From assembly GCA_035556735.1 (NCBI GenBank), contig DATMFF010000015.1:26707-90706 (forward strand): a stretch of DNA of 64,000 nucleotides, read 5' to 3'. The position numbers were made by a program, and so were the translations under genes. Numbering within the stretch: position 1 is the stretch's first letter; each line of letters starts with the position of its first letter. Source of the stretch: CANJBX01 sp035556735 (GTDB lineage: Bacteria; Pseudomonadota; Alphaproteobacteria; Rhizobiales; Xanthobacteraceae). The notes beneath the pieces were generated by a model. That model made no database searches. It was not told the DNA's origin and saw only the letters and a list, made by a program, of their open reading frames with translations. Below are positions 26,546 through 35,473 of the stretch, piece after piece.

Positions 26546-27655
26546 ATGGTCGCAGTCCTGGTCGAAGACGTCAGCCGCGCGTTCGGCGACGTCCTCGCCG
26601 TCAACCGGATCAGTCTGAAGGTCGAGCGCGGCGAGTTCGTCACGCTGCTCGGCCCGTCCGGCTGCGGCAAGACGACGACGCTGCGCATGGTCGCCGGGCT
26701 CGAGCAGAATACCGGCGGGCGCATCAGCATCGGCGAGCGCGTGGTGAGCGATCCCGCCGCCGGCATCTTCGTGCCGCCCGACCACCGCCAGCTCGGCATG
26801 GTGTTCCAGTCCTACGCGATCTGGCCGCACATGACCGTGTTCGACAACGTCGCCTATCCGCTGCGCATCCGCCGCCGCCCCAAGGCCGAGATCCGCGAGC
26901 GCGTGATGGCGGCGCTGCGCCTCGTCGAGATGGAGAAATTCGCCGAGCGCCCCGCGCCCGCCCTCTCCGGCGGCCAGCAGCAGCGCGTCGCCATCGCGCG
27001 CGCGCTCGTGTTCGAGCCGCAGGTGCTGCTGCTCGACGAGCCGCTCTCCAATCTCGACGCGCGCCTGCGCACGCAGATGGGCGACGAGTTCCGCGCGCTG
27101 CAGAAGCGCCTCGGCATCACCAGCCTCTACGTCACCCACGACCAGGAGGAGGCGATGGCGCTCTCCGACCGCGTCGTGGTCATGCAGGGCGGACGCATCC
27201 TGCAGATCGGCGCGCCCGAGGAGATCTACCAGCGCCCGGCGAGCCGCGCGGTCGCGGCCTTCTTCGGCTCACCCAACCTGCTCGACGCCAGGGTGACCGG
27301 CTGCGAGAGCGAAGCGGACGGGCGCTTCCACCTCACCGTCGAGGGCAAGGGCTGGCAGGGCCACGCCCGCGCCGGCGAGAGGTTCGAGGTCGGCGCGCCG
27401 GTGCTGGTGCTGGTGCGGCCAGAGAACATCCAGATCGGCACGCAGGCCGCGATCAACGGCGCGCAGATGGCGTGGTCGGGCAGGATCGCCACCGCGATCT
27501 TCCGCGGCCCGCGCACCTCGGTCGCGATCGACACCGGCGGTCCGCGCCTCAACGTCGAAGCCCCCGCGCTGCTCAACGCCCGCGTCGGCGACGAGGTGCG
27601 CGTCGCCGTGCCGCCCGGCGGCGCCTGGGCGATCCGCCCCGAGGCGGGGAATTAG
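26546..27655 (+). CDS. ABC importer ATP-binding protein (PotA/FbpC family)
   Basis: This 369-residue ATPase has Walker A GPSGCGKTTT, a Q-loop in MVFQSYAIWPHMTV, signature LSGGQQQRVAIARAL, Walker B LLLDEPLSNLDA, and the switch His in YVTHDQEEAMAL. The C-terminal 120 residues form a TOBE-type regulatory domain (LVRPENIQIG, VRVAVPPGGAWAI). It energises the permease 55 bp upstream. Spermidine, iron and thiamine importers share this architecture, so the substrate cannot be read from it. Confidence 0.92.
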   Translation: MVAVLVEDVSRAFGDVLAVNRISLKVERGEFVTLLGPSGCGKTTTLRMVAGLEQNTGGRISIGERVVSDPAAGIFVPPDHRQLGMVFQSYAIWPHMTVFDNVAYPLRIRRRPKAEIRERVMAALRLVEMEKFAERPAPALSGGQQQRVAIARALVFEPQVLLLDEPLSNLDARLRTQMGDEFRALQKRLGITSLYVTHDQEEAMALSDRVVVMQGGRILQIGAPEEIYQRPASRAVAAFFGSPNLLDARVTGCESEADGRFHLTVEGKGWQGHARAGERFEVGAPVLVLVRPENIQIGTQAAINGAQMAWSGRIATAIFRGPRTSVAIDTGGPRLNVEAPALLNARVGDEVRVAVPPGGAWAIRPEAGN

Positions 27656-27677
27656 AGCGCCGCCAGCACTGAGCCTA

Positions 27678-27775
27678 TCATGCCCGCGCAAGCGGGCATC
27701 CAGTAATCACGCCAGCCGGTTCTCACACGCAATCGCTGCGGCGTACTCGATCATCTGCGTTCGCGGATGATGACA
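27678..27775 (-). repeat. Solo CCAGTA-type double-hairpin repeat
   Basis: Two inward-facing hairpins, ATGCCCGC loop GCAA GCGGGCAT followed by CCAGTAATCACG, and TCATCTGC loop GTTC GCGGATGA preceded by GCTGCGGCGTACT. It has the orientation of the right arm of the GIY-YIG unit but no gene attached. It lies between convergent genes and carries no T-run. Confidence 0.75.
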
Positions 27776-27804
27776 AGCGGAGAGGCCTTCCCGCACGCCG
27801 ATCC

Positions 27805-28653
27805 TCACACGTTCGCGCCGTCCTTCACCGCCGCCGTCGAATAATTCCCGCGCGTCATCACCGCCGTGGCGCCGCCGTCGATCGGGATCACCGTGCCGGT
27901 GATGTAGCTGCCGGCGGGCGAGGCCAGCAGCAGCGCCAGCCCTTTGATCTCGTCGGTCTGCGCCAGGCGCCCGAGCGGCACCATGTCGGCGAACAGCTTC
28001 ACCGTCTCGGCATCGCGGTGCAGCCGGCCGCCGCCGATGTTGGTGTAGAACGGGCCCGGCGCGATGGCGTTGACGCGGATGTTGTAGGGCGCGAGCTCCA
28101 CCGCCGCCTGCCGCACGATGTTGATCACCGCCGCCTTGGAGGCGATGTAGCCGTAGCCGGTGATCGGCTCGGCGCGGATGCCGGCGATCGAGGCGGTCGC
28201 GACGATGCTGCCCGTGCGGCGCTGCTTCATGTGCGGCACGGCGAAGCGCATCGCCATCAGCGTCGCGGTCATGTTGACGTCGATGGAGCGCTTGAACGCC
28301 TCCACGTCGAAACGGTCGATGGCGCCCTCGGGCGAGACCAGCGTGCCGCGTCCGGCGCTGATGCCGGCATTGGCGAACAGCACATCGAGCCGGCCGTGGC
28401 GCGCCGCCGCGCCGTCGATCGCCGCGCGCAGCGCGTCCGTGTCGGCGACGTCGAGCGTGACCGGCTCGACCGCGCAGCCGGCCGCGGCGAGCCGCGCCAC
28501 GTGGCGTTCCAGCTCCTCGCCGTTGAGGTCCGCGAGCACGACCTTGGCCCCGTTCTGCGCCATCACCTCCGCGTAGGCGAGGCCGAGCCCGCTCGCCGCG
28601 CCGGTGACGAAGGCCACGTGCCCCTCGACCTTGAACAGATCAGCCATCTTCAT
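27805..28653 (-). CDS. Short-chain dehydrogenase/reductase
   Basis: This is a 282-residue classical SDR: TGAASGLGLAYAE cofactor loop, NAGISAGRG, catalytic Ser in VATASIAGIRAE, Tyr-Lys in YGYIASKAAV, and C-terminal TGTVIPIDGGATAVM. The insert after NAGIS (SPEGAIDRFDVEAF) is longer than in PhaB. The substrate is not predictable. The start at 28653 (MKMADLFKVEGH) follows GGGGAGAG-type sequence. It is divergent from a second SDR across about 65 bp, which should contain both promoters. Confidence 0.88.
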   Translation of the reverse strand: MKMADLFKVEGHVAFVTGAASGLGLAYAEVMAQNGAKVVLADLNGEELERHVARLAAAGCAVEPVTLDVADTDALRAAIDGAAARHGRLDVLFANAGISAGRGTLVSPEGAIDRFDVEAFKRSIDVNMTATLMAMRFAVPHMKQRRTGSIVATASIAGIRAEPITGYGYIASKAAVINIVRQAAVELAPYNIRVNAIAPGPFYTNIGGGRLHRDAETVKLFADMVPLGRLAQTDEIKGLALLLASPAGSYITGTVIPIDGGATAVMTRGNYSTAAVKDGANV

Positions 28654-28718
28654 GGACGTCTCTCCCCTGTGCCGCGGACTGCTATAAAGCCATTCGGGCA
28701 CGACGGGGAGTGGAGCAC

Positions 28719-29603
28719 GTGAAGGACATCAGAGGCAAAACCGCATACGTCTCGGGCGCGGCCTCGGGCATCGGCTTCGGCATCGCATCGGCGCTGGCGC
28801 AGGCCGGCGCCAATGTCGCGATGGTCGACATCCGCGCCGATGCGCTCGCGGATGCGCGCGCGCGGCTGCACAACCTCGGCGGTGAGATCGAGACCTACGT
28901 GTCCGACGTGTCCGACCCGGCGGTGCTCGGCGAGACCGCGCGCGAGATCGAGCGGCGGTTCGGCCCGCTCCACATCCTGTGCAACAACGCCGGCGTGTCG
29001 ATGCTGGGCACGCCGCTCGACGAGATCACGCAGGCCGACTGGGACTGGGTCATCGACGTCAACATCAAGGGCGTGATCAACGGCATCCGCGCCTTCGTGC
29101 CGGCCATGAAGGCGCACGGCGAGGGCGGGCACATCGTCAACACCGCCTCCATCGCCGGCCTGCAGGTCAACCCGAATTTCCGCACCGGCGCCTATTCCAT
29201 GACCAAGTACGCCGTGGTGGCGCTGTCCGAGGCGCTCGAGCAGGAGCTGGCCGGCCACGGCATCGGCGTGTCCGTGCTCTGCCCGGCGGCCGTGGATACC
29301 GGCATCCACCTCTCCGCGCGCAGCCGCCCGGCCCGGCTCGGCGGCCCGTTCGAGCGCAGCGCCGACCATTTCATGGGCGACCTCATCAAGGACGGCCTGC
29401 GCCCCGAGCAGGTCGGCACGCGCGTCGTCGACGCGATCCGGGAGGGCGAGTTCTACATCCTGACGCATTCGAGCCCGCGCGAATGGGTCGAGCGCCGCTT
29501 TGAGCGCATCATGGCGGCCTTCGACCGGGCCGAAGCGTTCGAGCAGGCGCTCGGGATCGAGCCCTGGCGCCTGCGGCCGCCCGCGCCAACCGGCCGCGAT
29601 TGA
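28719..29603 (+). CDS. Short-chain dehydrogenase/reductase
   Basis: A 294-residue SDR: SGAASGIGFGIASAL, CNNAGVSML, Ser in NTASIAGLQVN, Tyr-Lys in AYSMTKYAVVALSE, and a C-terminal extension (SPREWVERRFERIMAAFD) typical of the group near cis-diol or alcohol dehydrogenase-like SDRs. Two GTG starts are in frame, 28710 and 28719. I chose 28719 because GGGGAG at 28705-28710 is then properly spaced (8 nt) and the protein starts MKDIRGKTAYV. The substrate is unknown. Confidence 0.85.
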   Translation: MKDIRGKTAYVSGAASGIGFGIASALAQAGANVAMVDIRADALADARARLHNLGGEIETYVSDVSDPAVLGETAREIERRFGPLHILCNNAGVSMLGTPLDEITQADWDWVIDVNIKGVINGIRAFVPAMKAHGEGGHIVNTASIAGLQVNPNFRTGAYSMTKYAVVALSEALEQELAGHGIGVSVLCPAAVDTGIHLSARSRPARLGGPFERSADHFMGDLIKDGLRPEQVGTRVVDAIREGEFYILTHSSPREWVERRFERIMAAFDRAEAFEQALGIEPWRLRPPAPTGRD

Positions 29604-29674
29604 CGCGGAACCCCGAGAACGGGCATAGCTGACGGCGGGGTTGCGACAATCGACCGTTGCCGACGGGGGGTCAC

Positions 29675-30652
29675 ATGACGAAACCGCGCATTGGGCTGGC
29701 CGCTTCGATCCTGCTCGCCGCCGTGGCGCTGGCCGCGCCCGCAGCCGCGCAGGAGTATCCCGCGCGCGACATCCGCGTCATCTGCAACTTCACGCCCGGC
29801 TCGGCCTTCGACGTGTTCGTGCGCTTCTATGCCGAGCGCCTGAGCGCGATCACGCGCCAGAACGTCAAGGTCGAGAACCGCACTAAGAATTTCGGCACTG
29901 AGGCGACGCAGACCACCGCCAAGGCCAAGGCCGACGGCTACACCATGCTGATCACGCCGGCGAGCTCCACGCTCGCCGCCGCGGTGCACATGCACCGGAA
30001 GCTCAAGTGGAACCCGCTCACGGACTTCGCGCCGGTCACGACGATCGCGAAGGCTTCGCACGCGGTGCTGGTCAATCCCAAGTCGCCGATCAAGACGCTT
30101 GCCGACCTCACCGCCTATGAGAAGACGCGCAAGGACGACGCCGCGTTCGGCGCCAACGTCGACACCAGCCTCGCCGCCGCCGCGCTCTACAACAAGCTCG
30201 CGGGCGCGCAGGCCCTGCGCATCCCCTCGACCTCGGTGCCCACGCTGATCAACGACCTCTATGCCGGCGACGCCGACTACATCGTGCTCGACGTGCCGTC
30301 GGCGGCCGAGGCGGTCAAGGCCGGCAAGCTGCGCGCGCTGGCGGTGACCGGCAAGGCGCGCGCCTCCGCGCTGCCGGACGTGCCGACCATGGAGGAGGCC
30401 GGGCTCAAGGGCTATGGCAGCGTCGAGCGCTGGTGGGCGGTGTTCGTCCCGTCGAAGACCCCGCCCGCCGTCGTCGAGAAGCTCGAGGCCACGTTCAACC
30501 GCATCCTGGAGAGCGAGGAGTCGAAGAAGTTCCTCGCCAACGTCGGCGCCGACGCCATGCCGGGCGACGCCAAGTCGACCCAGACGCTGCTCGCCAGCGA
30601 GGTCAAACGCTGGGGCGACCTCGTCAAGATCGCCGGCATGCAGGCGAAATAG
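29675..30652 (+). CDS. Tripartite tricarboxylate transporter binding protein (TctC/Bug family), orphan
   Basis: This 325-residue protein has a Sec signal peptide (LAASILLAAVALAAPAAA, cleavage before QEYP). The TctC fold is shown by YPARDIRVICNFTPGSAFDV, the KADGYTMLI block, and DYIVLDVPSAAEAVKAGKLR. Bug proteins bind small carboxylates in the periplasm. No TctA or TctB membrane gene is nearby, which is common for this expanded family; it may deliver to a TctAB pair elsewhere, such as the one at 48505-50456, or act as a sensor partner. The ATG at 29675 gives the clean signal peptide. Confidence 0.9.
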   Translation: MTKPRIGLAASILLAAVALAAPAAAQEYPARDIRVICNFTPGSAFDVFVRFYAERLSAITRQNVKVENRTKNFGTEATQTTAKAKADGYTMLITPASSTLAAAVHMHRKLKWNPLTDFAPVTTIAKASHAVLVNPKSPIKTLADLTAYEKTRKDDAAFGANVDTSLAAAALYNKLAGAQALRIPSTSVPTLINDLYAGDADYIVLDVPSAAEAVKAGKLRALAVTGKARASALPDVPTMEEAGLKGYGSVERWWAVFVPSKTPPAVVEKLEATFNRILESEESKKFLANVGADAMPGDAKSTQTLLASEVKRWGDLVKIAGMQAK

Positions 30653-30836
30653 CGCGCGAAACCCGAAAAGTGTGTAGCGGTTTTCGGACAAGATCGCGCG
30701 CAAACAAAGCATGATCCCGGAAAGTGGACACCGGTTTCTGGACAAGATCATGCTGCGACGATAGCGCGCGATCCCGAAAAGCTTGCCCCCGGACTTGATC
30801 CGGGGGTGGACGCCGTTTCCCCACAAGATCGCGCGC
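30651..30836. repeat. Three tandem RIME-like palindromic repeats
   Basis: Three diverged units share CCCGAAAAG or CCGGAAAGTG and end in GGACAAGATC or CACAAGATC: about 30651-30703, 30709-30753 (bounded by GCATGATC and GATCATGC) and 30764-30836. The third carries an inserted hairpin CCCCCGGACTTGATCCGGGGG. They resemble rhizobial intergenic mosaic elements. They occupy about half of the 336-bp gap before the next gene; the rest shows nothing recognisable. Confidence 0.6.
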
Positions 30837-30988
30837 CTGACAACATCGCGCGCGAGCCGACACCGCGCCGCCGATAAACCACCGGACTTGCCGCAGTTCC
30901 CGCCCGTCATGCGCCGCGACACGATCGCCGCTGCCCGCGCCCGCCGCATCCGCGTATGCTGCGCCACCGAACGCACCGGGGCATCGCG

Positions 30989-31999
30989 ATGGGTCATCCC
31001 GCCGACATCGTCATCGTCTGGCCGTCCGACAAGGAGTTCGTGATCGCGCCGATCGAGCGGGCGCTGCGCGCGCAGGGCCATCGCGTCACGCGCCATCGCG
31101 AGATCGCCGATGCCGAAGCGGCCGGCGACACGCTGCTCGCCTCCGCCGACCTGCTGCTGCCCTTCCCCGAGTTCCGCTGCACGCGCGCGCTGATCGCCAA
31201 CGCCCCGCACCTGCGCGCCGTGCTCTCGCCCGTCACCGGCATCGACGGCATCGACCTTGCCGCCGCGAGCGCGCACGGCGTGATCGTCGCCAACACGCTG
31301 GTGCCCGAGAGCCACGAGAGCATGGCCGAGGCGACGATCCTCTTCATGCTCGCCTGCCTCTACGACCTGCGCGGCTCCGAGCACATCCTGCGCGCCAACC
31401 TGCCGAGCCGCAAACCCGTCGCCACCATGGCCAAGGGCAAGACCGTCGGCCTCGTCGGCTTCGGCCAGATCGCGCGCGCCATCGCGACGCGCCTCGCCGG
31501 CTGGGAGGTGACGCTCCTCGCCTATGCGCCGCGCCTGCGCGAGCCCATGCCCGCGCACGTGGCGCGCGTCGAGCTCGACGACCTGATGCGCGCCAGCGAC
31601 GTGGTGATGGTGCTCACCAGCCTGACCGAAGCGACGCGCAACCTGATCGACGCCCGCCGTCTTGCCCTCCTCAAGGACGGCGCGAGCCTCATCAACACCG
31701 CGCGCGGCCCGATCGTCGACGAGGCGGCGCTGCACCGGCGCGCGGCCGAGGGGCATCTGCGCGCCATCGCGCTCGACGTGTTCACGCAGGAGCCGCTGCC
31801 GGCCGACCATCCGTTCCGCGATCTGCCCAACGCCATCCTCACCGGCCACTGCATCGGCCACACGGTCGACACCATCGCGGCGATGCCGCGCGCGGCGCTC
31901 GACAACGTCGCGCGCGCGCTGCGCGGCGAAGCGCCCTCGTCCGTCAAGAACCCGGACGTGCTGCCGTCCTGGCGCGCGAAGTGGGGCGCGCAGGCCTGA
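30989..31999 (+). CDS. D-isomer specific 2-hydroxyacid dehydrogenase
   Basis: A 336-residue dehydrogenase with NAD loop VGLVGFGQIARAIA, catalytic Arg in NTARGPIVDEAAL, Glu in DVFTQEPLPADHP, and His in LTGHCIGHT. The N-terminal domain (SADLLLPFPEFRCTR) is less standard. I preferred the ATG at 30989 over one 11 codons upstream because the protein then begins directly with the first beta strand. It is a second member of the family in the window, not closely similar to the one at 20468. Convergent with livF. Confidence 0.85.
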   Translation: MGHPADIVIVWPSDKEFVIAPIERALRAQGHRVTRHREIADAEAAGDTLLASADLLLPFPEFRCTRALIANAPHLRAVLSPVTGIDGIDLAAASAHGVIVANTLVPESHESMAEATILFMLACLYDLRGSEHILRANLPSRKPVATMAKGKTVGLVGFGQIARAIATRLAGWEVTLLAYAPRLREPMPAHVARVELDDLMRASDVVMVLTSLTEATRNLIDARRLALLKDGASLINTARGPIVDEAALHRRAAEGHLRAIALDVFTQEPLPADHPFRDLPNAILTGHCIGHTVDTIAAMPRAALDNVARALRGEAPSSVKNPDVLPSWRAKWGAQA

Positions 32000-32033
32000 C
32001 GGGCGACGTCCGGGCGAAGATCCGTGTGAAGGA

Positions 32034-32738
32034 CTAGTCCGACACGCTCAGCAGGCGCGCCTGCGCCTCGTGGTCGCCCTTGAGCTGATCGCTCGGGCCG
32101 CGGTGCACGATCTTGCCGCGGTCGATGACGATGCAGTCCTTGGCGAAGGACAGCGCGAGATCGGCCTTCTGCTCGACGAGGATCATCGAGAGGCCCGTTT
32201 CGTCGCGGATCTTGAGCAGCGCCTCGAACAGCGCCTCGATCACGATCGGCGCGAGGCCTTCCAGCGGCTCGTCGAGCAGCAGCACCTTGGGCGCGCCGCA
32301 GAGCGCGCGCGCCACCGCCACCATCTGCTGCTCGCCGCCGGAGAGGCGGTTGCCGGTGTTACGGCGGCGCTCCTTGAGCCGCGGGAACAACTCGTAGACC
32401 TTGTCCAGGCTCCAGCCGCCCGGCAGCACGGACACCGCGAGGTTCTCCTCGACGGTGAGCGAGGGGAACACCTCGCGCTCCTGCGCGACGTAGCCGAGCC
32501 CGAGCCGCGCGCGCTGGTGCACGGGCATGGTCTCGATCTGCCGGTCGCCCAGCCGGACCGTGCCCTTGTGGCGCGTGGTGATGCCCATCAGCGTGGTGAG
32601 CAGCGTGCTCTTGCCGACGCCGTTGCGTCCGAGCACGGCGAGCGTTCCGCCCGGCGCGAGCTCGAACGAGAGCCCGTCCAGCACCACCGTCTCGCCATAG
32701 CCCGCGACGAGACCCTCGACCTTCAGCCCGATGCTCAT
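32034..32738 (-). CDS. livF: Branched-chain amino acid-type ABC importer, ATPase LivF
   Basis: This 234-residue ATPase has Walker A GRNGVGKST, YVAQEREVFPSLTVEENL typical of LivF, signature LSGGEQQMVAVARAL, and Walker B LLLDEPLEGLAP. It is the second ATPase of the LIV-type (HAAT) importer. Its ATG overlaps the livG stop by 4 nt, and it is the last gene of livK-livH-livM-livG-livF. The substrate may be a branched-chain amino acid or, as in many soil bacteria, an aromatic or amide compound. Confidence 0.92.
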   Translation of the reverse strand: MSIGLKVEGLVAGYGETVVLDGLSFELAPGGTLAVLGRNGVGKSTLLTTLMGITTRHKGTVRLGDRQIETMPVHQRARLGLGYVAQEREVFPSLTVEENLAVSVLPGGWSLDKVYELFPRLKERRRNTGNRLSGGEQQMVAVARALCGAPKVLLLDEPLEGLAPIVIEALFEALLKIRDETGLSMILVEQKADLALSFAKDCIVIDRGKIVHRGPSDQLKGDHEAQARLLSVSD

Positions 32739-33490
32739 ACGACCGTCCGACCCAGATAGACCGCGCGCACCTCGGGATCGGCCGCGATCTTGGCGGGCTC
32801 TCCACGCGTCAGCACGCGGCCTTGCAGCAACACGATGATCTCCTTCGCGAAGCGGAAGATCACCTCCATGTCGTGCTCGATGATGAGAATGGCCATGTCC
32901 TTGGGCAGCCGCTCGAGCACGTCGTGGATGCGGTGCGCCTCCTCGGAGGGCACGCCCGCGGCCGGCTCGTCGAGCAGCAGCACGCGCGGCTTGAGCGCGA
33001 GCGCGATGGCGATCTCGAGCAGGCGCTGCTGGCCGTAGGGCAGTTCGCGCACCAGCCTGTCGCCGACCTCGCCGACGCCGAGCTCGCGCAGCAGCGCCTG
33101 CGCCTCCTCGACGCAGCGCCGCCATTGCGGCGTGTAGCGCAGCATGCGCCAGGCATAGCCCTCGCGCTCCGCCACCGCGATCGCGACGTTGTCGCGCGCC
33201 TTGTCCTCGCGCAGGAGCGCGTTGATCTGGTGGGTGCGCGCGAGCCCGCGCCGCACGCGCAGCTCGGGCGCCATGCTCTCGATGGCCTCGCCCTGAAGAT
33301 GGATCGTCCCGGAGTCCTGCTTGAGGAAGCCGGTGAGCAGGTTGACGAAGGTGGTCTTGCCCGCGCCGTTGGGGCCGATCAGCCCGACGCGCGCGCCGAC
33401 GTCGAGATCGACGTCGATCGACTGCGCGACGACGAGGGCGCCGAACGCCTTGTTCAATCCGCGGATGGAAAGGGCCGGTTGCGTCGTCAT
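32735..33490 (-). CDS. livG: Branched-chain amino acid-type ABC importer, ATPase LivG
   Basis: This 251-residue ATPase has Walker A GPNGAGKTTFVNLLTG, RTHQINALL, DEPAAGVPSEE (LivG type) and the switch His in IIEHDMEVIF. The signature region is ELPYGQQRLLEIAIAL, with PYG in place of the common SYG, a variant that still fits LivG. Start and stop overlap the neighbours livM and livF by 4 nt each. The frame runs on far upstream, but MTTQPALSIRGLNKAF at 33490 is clearly the start. Confidence 0.92.
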   Translation of the reverse strand: MTTQPALSIRGLNKAFGALVVAQSIDVDLDVGARVGLIGPNGAGKTTFVNLLTGFLKQDSGTIHLQGEAIESMAPELRVRRGLARTHQINALLREDKARDNVAIAVAEREGYAWRMLRYTPQWRRCVEEAQALLRELGVGEVGDRLVRELPYGQQRLLEIAIALALKPRVLLLDEPAAGVPSEEAHRIHDVLERLPKDMAILIIEHDMEVIFRFAKEIIVLLQGRVLTRGEPAKIAADPEVRAVYLGRTVV

Positions 33491-34500
33491 GCGGCGTCCG
33501 AGGGCTTGCGGAAGCGGTCCACGAGGCGCCGCCCGACGCGGCCGAGGTCCATCAGGCCGCCCTCCAGGAACAGCACCGTCGCGATCAGCATGGCGCCGAC
33601 GATGAACTCCCAGAAATAGGGGCTGATCTTCGCGGTCCAGTCCTGCACCACGAAATAGACCACCGCGCCGACGAAAGCGCCGTAAAGGCGGCGCGTTCCG
33701 CCGAGGATCAGGATCACGGTGACGATGCCCGATGTCAGCAGGCTGAGCACGTCGAGCCCGACGAAGCGGGTGGAGTGCGCCGACAGCGCGCCGGCCGAGC
33801 CGGCCATGCCCGCCGAGATGGTGTAGATCGCCAGCAGGCGCCACCACACCGGCGTGCCGATCGCGCGCATGCGCCGCGGGTTCTGCCGGATGCCGTCGAG
33901 CGAGCGCCCGAACGGGGACTGCACGAGGCGCCACGACAGCACGAACCAGATGAACAGCACCGCGAGCGTATAGAGATAGGCGGTGTTGCCGAAGATGTTG
34001 AACTCGAACGTGCCGAACAGCGGATCGACGCGCATGCCCTGCAGCCCGTCGTCGCCGCCGGTGAGCCACTTGGCCTTGTTGGCGTATTCGAAGATCACCG
34101 AGACGATGGCGAGCGTCAGCATCAGGAAGGTGACGCCGCTGGTGTGCAGGATCATCGCGCCGGTGAGAAAGCCGAGCAGCGCGCTCACCGCGATCGCGAC
34201 CAGATGGCCGAGCACCGGGTCGCCGGTCACGTGGATCGAGAAGATGCCGGCGGCATAGGCGCCGACCCCGAAGAACGCCGCGTGCCCGAGCGTGACGATG
34301 CCGGCATAGCCGAGCACGAGGTCGAGCGAGAGCGCGAACAGAATCCAGATCATGATCTGGGTCCCGAACGTCAGGTAGCCCTCGGCGAGATAGTAATAGG
34401 CGATGGCCGCCACCCACGGCACCACGGCGCCCACCATCGTGCCCCAGCCGATGCGCTCGGCCGGCACGCCCGCGGCTTTGCTGGTCTGCATCGTGCTCAT
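33487..34500 (-). CDS. livM: Branched-chain amino acid-type ABC importer permease LivM
   Basis: A 337-residue membrane protein with about nine helices. The LivM signature is ALSLDLVLGYAGIVTLGHAAFFGVGAY, and the coupling loop is SLDGIRQNPRRMRAIG. It forms the pore with LivH. The ATG at 34500 shares one base with the livH stop (TGATG), giving tight translational coupling; the stop overlaps livG by 4 nt. Confidence 0.92.
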   Translation of the reverse strand: MSTMQTSKAAGVPAERIGWGTMVGAVVPWVAAIAYYYLAEGYLTFGTQIMIWILFALSLDLVLGYAGIVTLGHAAFFGVGAYAAGIFSIHVTGDPVLGHLVAIAVSALLGFLTGAMILHTSGVTFLMLTLAIVSVIFEYANKAKWLTGGDDGLQGMRVDPLFGTFEFNIFGNTAYLYTLAVLFIWFVLSWRLVQSPFGRSLDGIRQNPRRMRAIGTPVWWRLLAIYTISAGMAGSAGALSAHSTRFVGLDVLSLLTSGIVTVILILGGTRRLYGAFVGAVVYFVVQDWTAKISPYFWEFIVGAMLIATVLFLEGGLMDLGRVGRRLVDRFRKPSDAA

Positions 34501-35366
34501 CACGCCACCGATTTCGGCGGAAGCAGGCCCTGCGGCCGCCATAGCAGGAGGACGAACACGGCAGCGTAGAGCAGATAGGCCGCCGCCTCGGTGAAGAAGT
34601 ACTTGCCCACGGTGTCGATGATGCCGAGCGCCATCGCCGCGATGAACGAGCCCTTGAAGCTGCCCTCACCTCCGACGATCACCACGACCAGGAACAGCAC
34701 CACGTACTTGAGCGCGTAGGACGGCTCCGGCGAGAGGATGCCCGCGCCGACGGCGCCGCCCAGGCCCGCGAGCGCGCAGCCGATGACGAACGTGCCGGTG
34801 AACAGCAGGCTGACGTTCATGCCGAGCGCGCGCGCCATGCGGCCGTTGTCGACGGCGGCGCGCAGCCTCGCGCCGAACAGCGAGTTCTCGATCACGTACC
34901 AGAGGACCGCGGCGATGATGCCGCCGATCAGGATCAGGAACAGCCGGTAGCCCGGATAGGTGCGGAAGCCGATGTCGAGCGGGCGCGTCAGATACTCGGG
35001 GAACTGCACCGGATAGGGGAATGCCCCGAAGATCTCGGAGACCGCGGCGGTCGCGATGAAGACGAAGCCGATCGTTAGCAGCACCTGTGCGAGCTCGCCC
35101 TTGCGGTAGAGCGGGCGGAACAATGTGACCTCGGCGATGCCGCCCAGGATGCCGGGCACGATCGCGGCGACGGCGAGCGCGACGTAGAAGTCATGGCCGC
35201 GCTGGGTGAGATAGCCGGCGATGTAGCCGCCGATCATCGCGAACGAGCCGTGCGCAAGGTTGACGACGCGCATCAGGCCCATGGTGACAGTCAGCCCCAC
35301 GGAGATGATGAACAGGACCATCCCGTAGGAGATCCCGTCGAGCAGGACAGTCGCGGCGAAAGACAT
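34500..35366 (-). CDS. livH: Branched-chain amino acid-type ABC importer permease LivH
   Basis: This 288-residue membrane protein has about eight helices. ISYGMVLFIISVGLTVTMGL and MRVVNLAHGSFAMIGGYIAGY at the N-terminus are diagnostic of LivH, and the cytoplasmic coupling loop is RAAVDNGRMARALGMN. It pairs with LivM. It lies 107 bp downstream of the binding-protein gene; this longer gap may let livK be expressed at a higher level. Confidence 0.93.
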   Translation of the reverse strand: MSFAATVLLDGISYGMVLFIISVGLTVTMGLMRVVNLAHGSFAMIGGYIAGYLTQRGHDFYVALAVAAIVPGILGGIAEVTLFRPLYRKGELAQVLLTIGFVFIATAAVSEIFGAFPYPVQFPEYLTRPLDIGFRTYPGYRLFLILIGGIIAAVLWYVIENSLFGARLRAAVDNGRMARALGMNVSLLFTGTFVIGCALAGLGGAVGAGILSPEPSYALKYVVLFLVVVIVGGEGSFKGSFIAAMALGIIDTVGKYFFTEAAAYLLYAAVFVLLLWRPQGLLPPKSVA

Positions 35367-35473
35367 GGAGACTCGTGCCGGGCGAAGGAAAGCGATGAGA
35401 GACGAAGCTCACGGAAACAGCTGCGCGCGGAACCCGCAAAGGTCGTCCGCGCGCAGCCGTCGCAGTCGCGTTC

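Noticed and set aside
24688..26799. Very long open frames antisense to the ABC permease, and similar ones opposite the glycosyltransferase and the adhesin
   Set aside because: They mirror the high third-position GC of real genes, have Arg/Ala/His-rich low-complexity translations and no recognisable domains.
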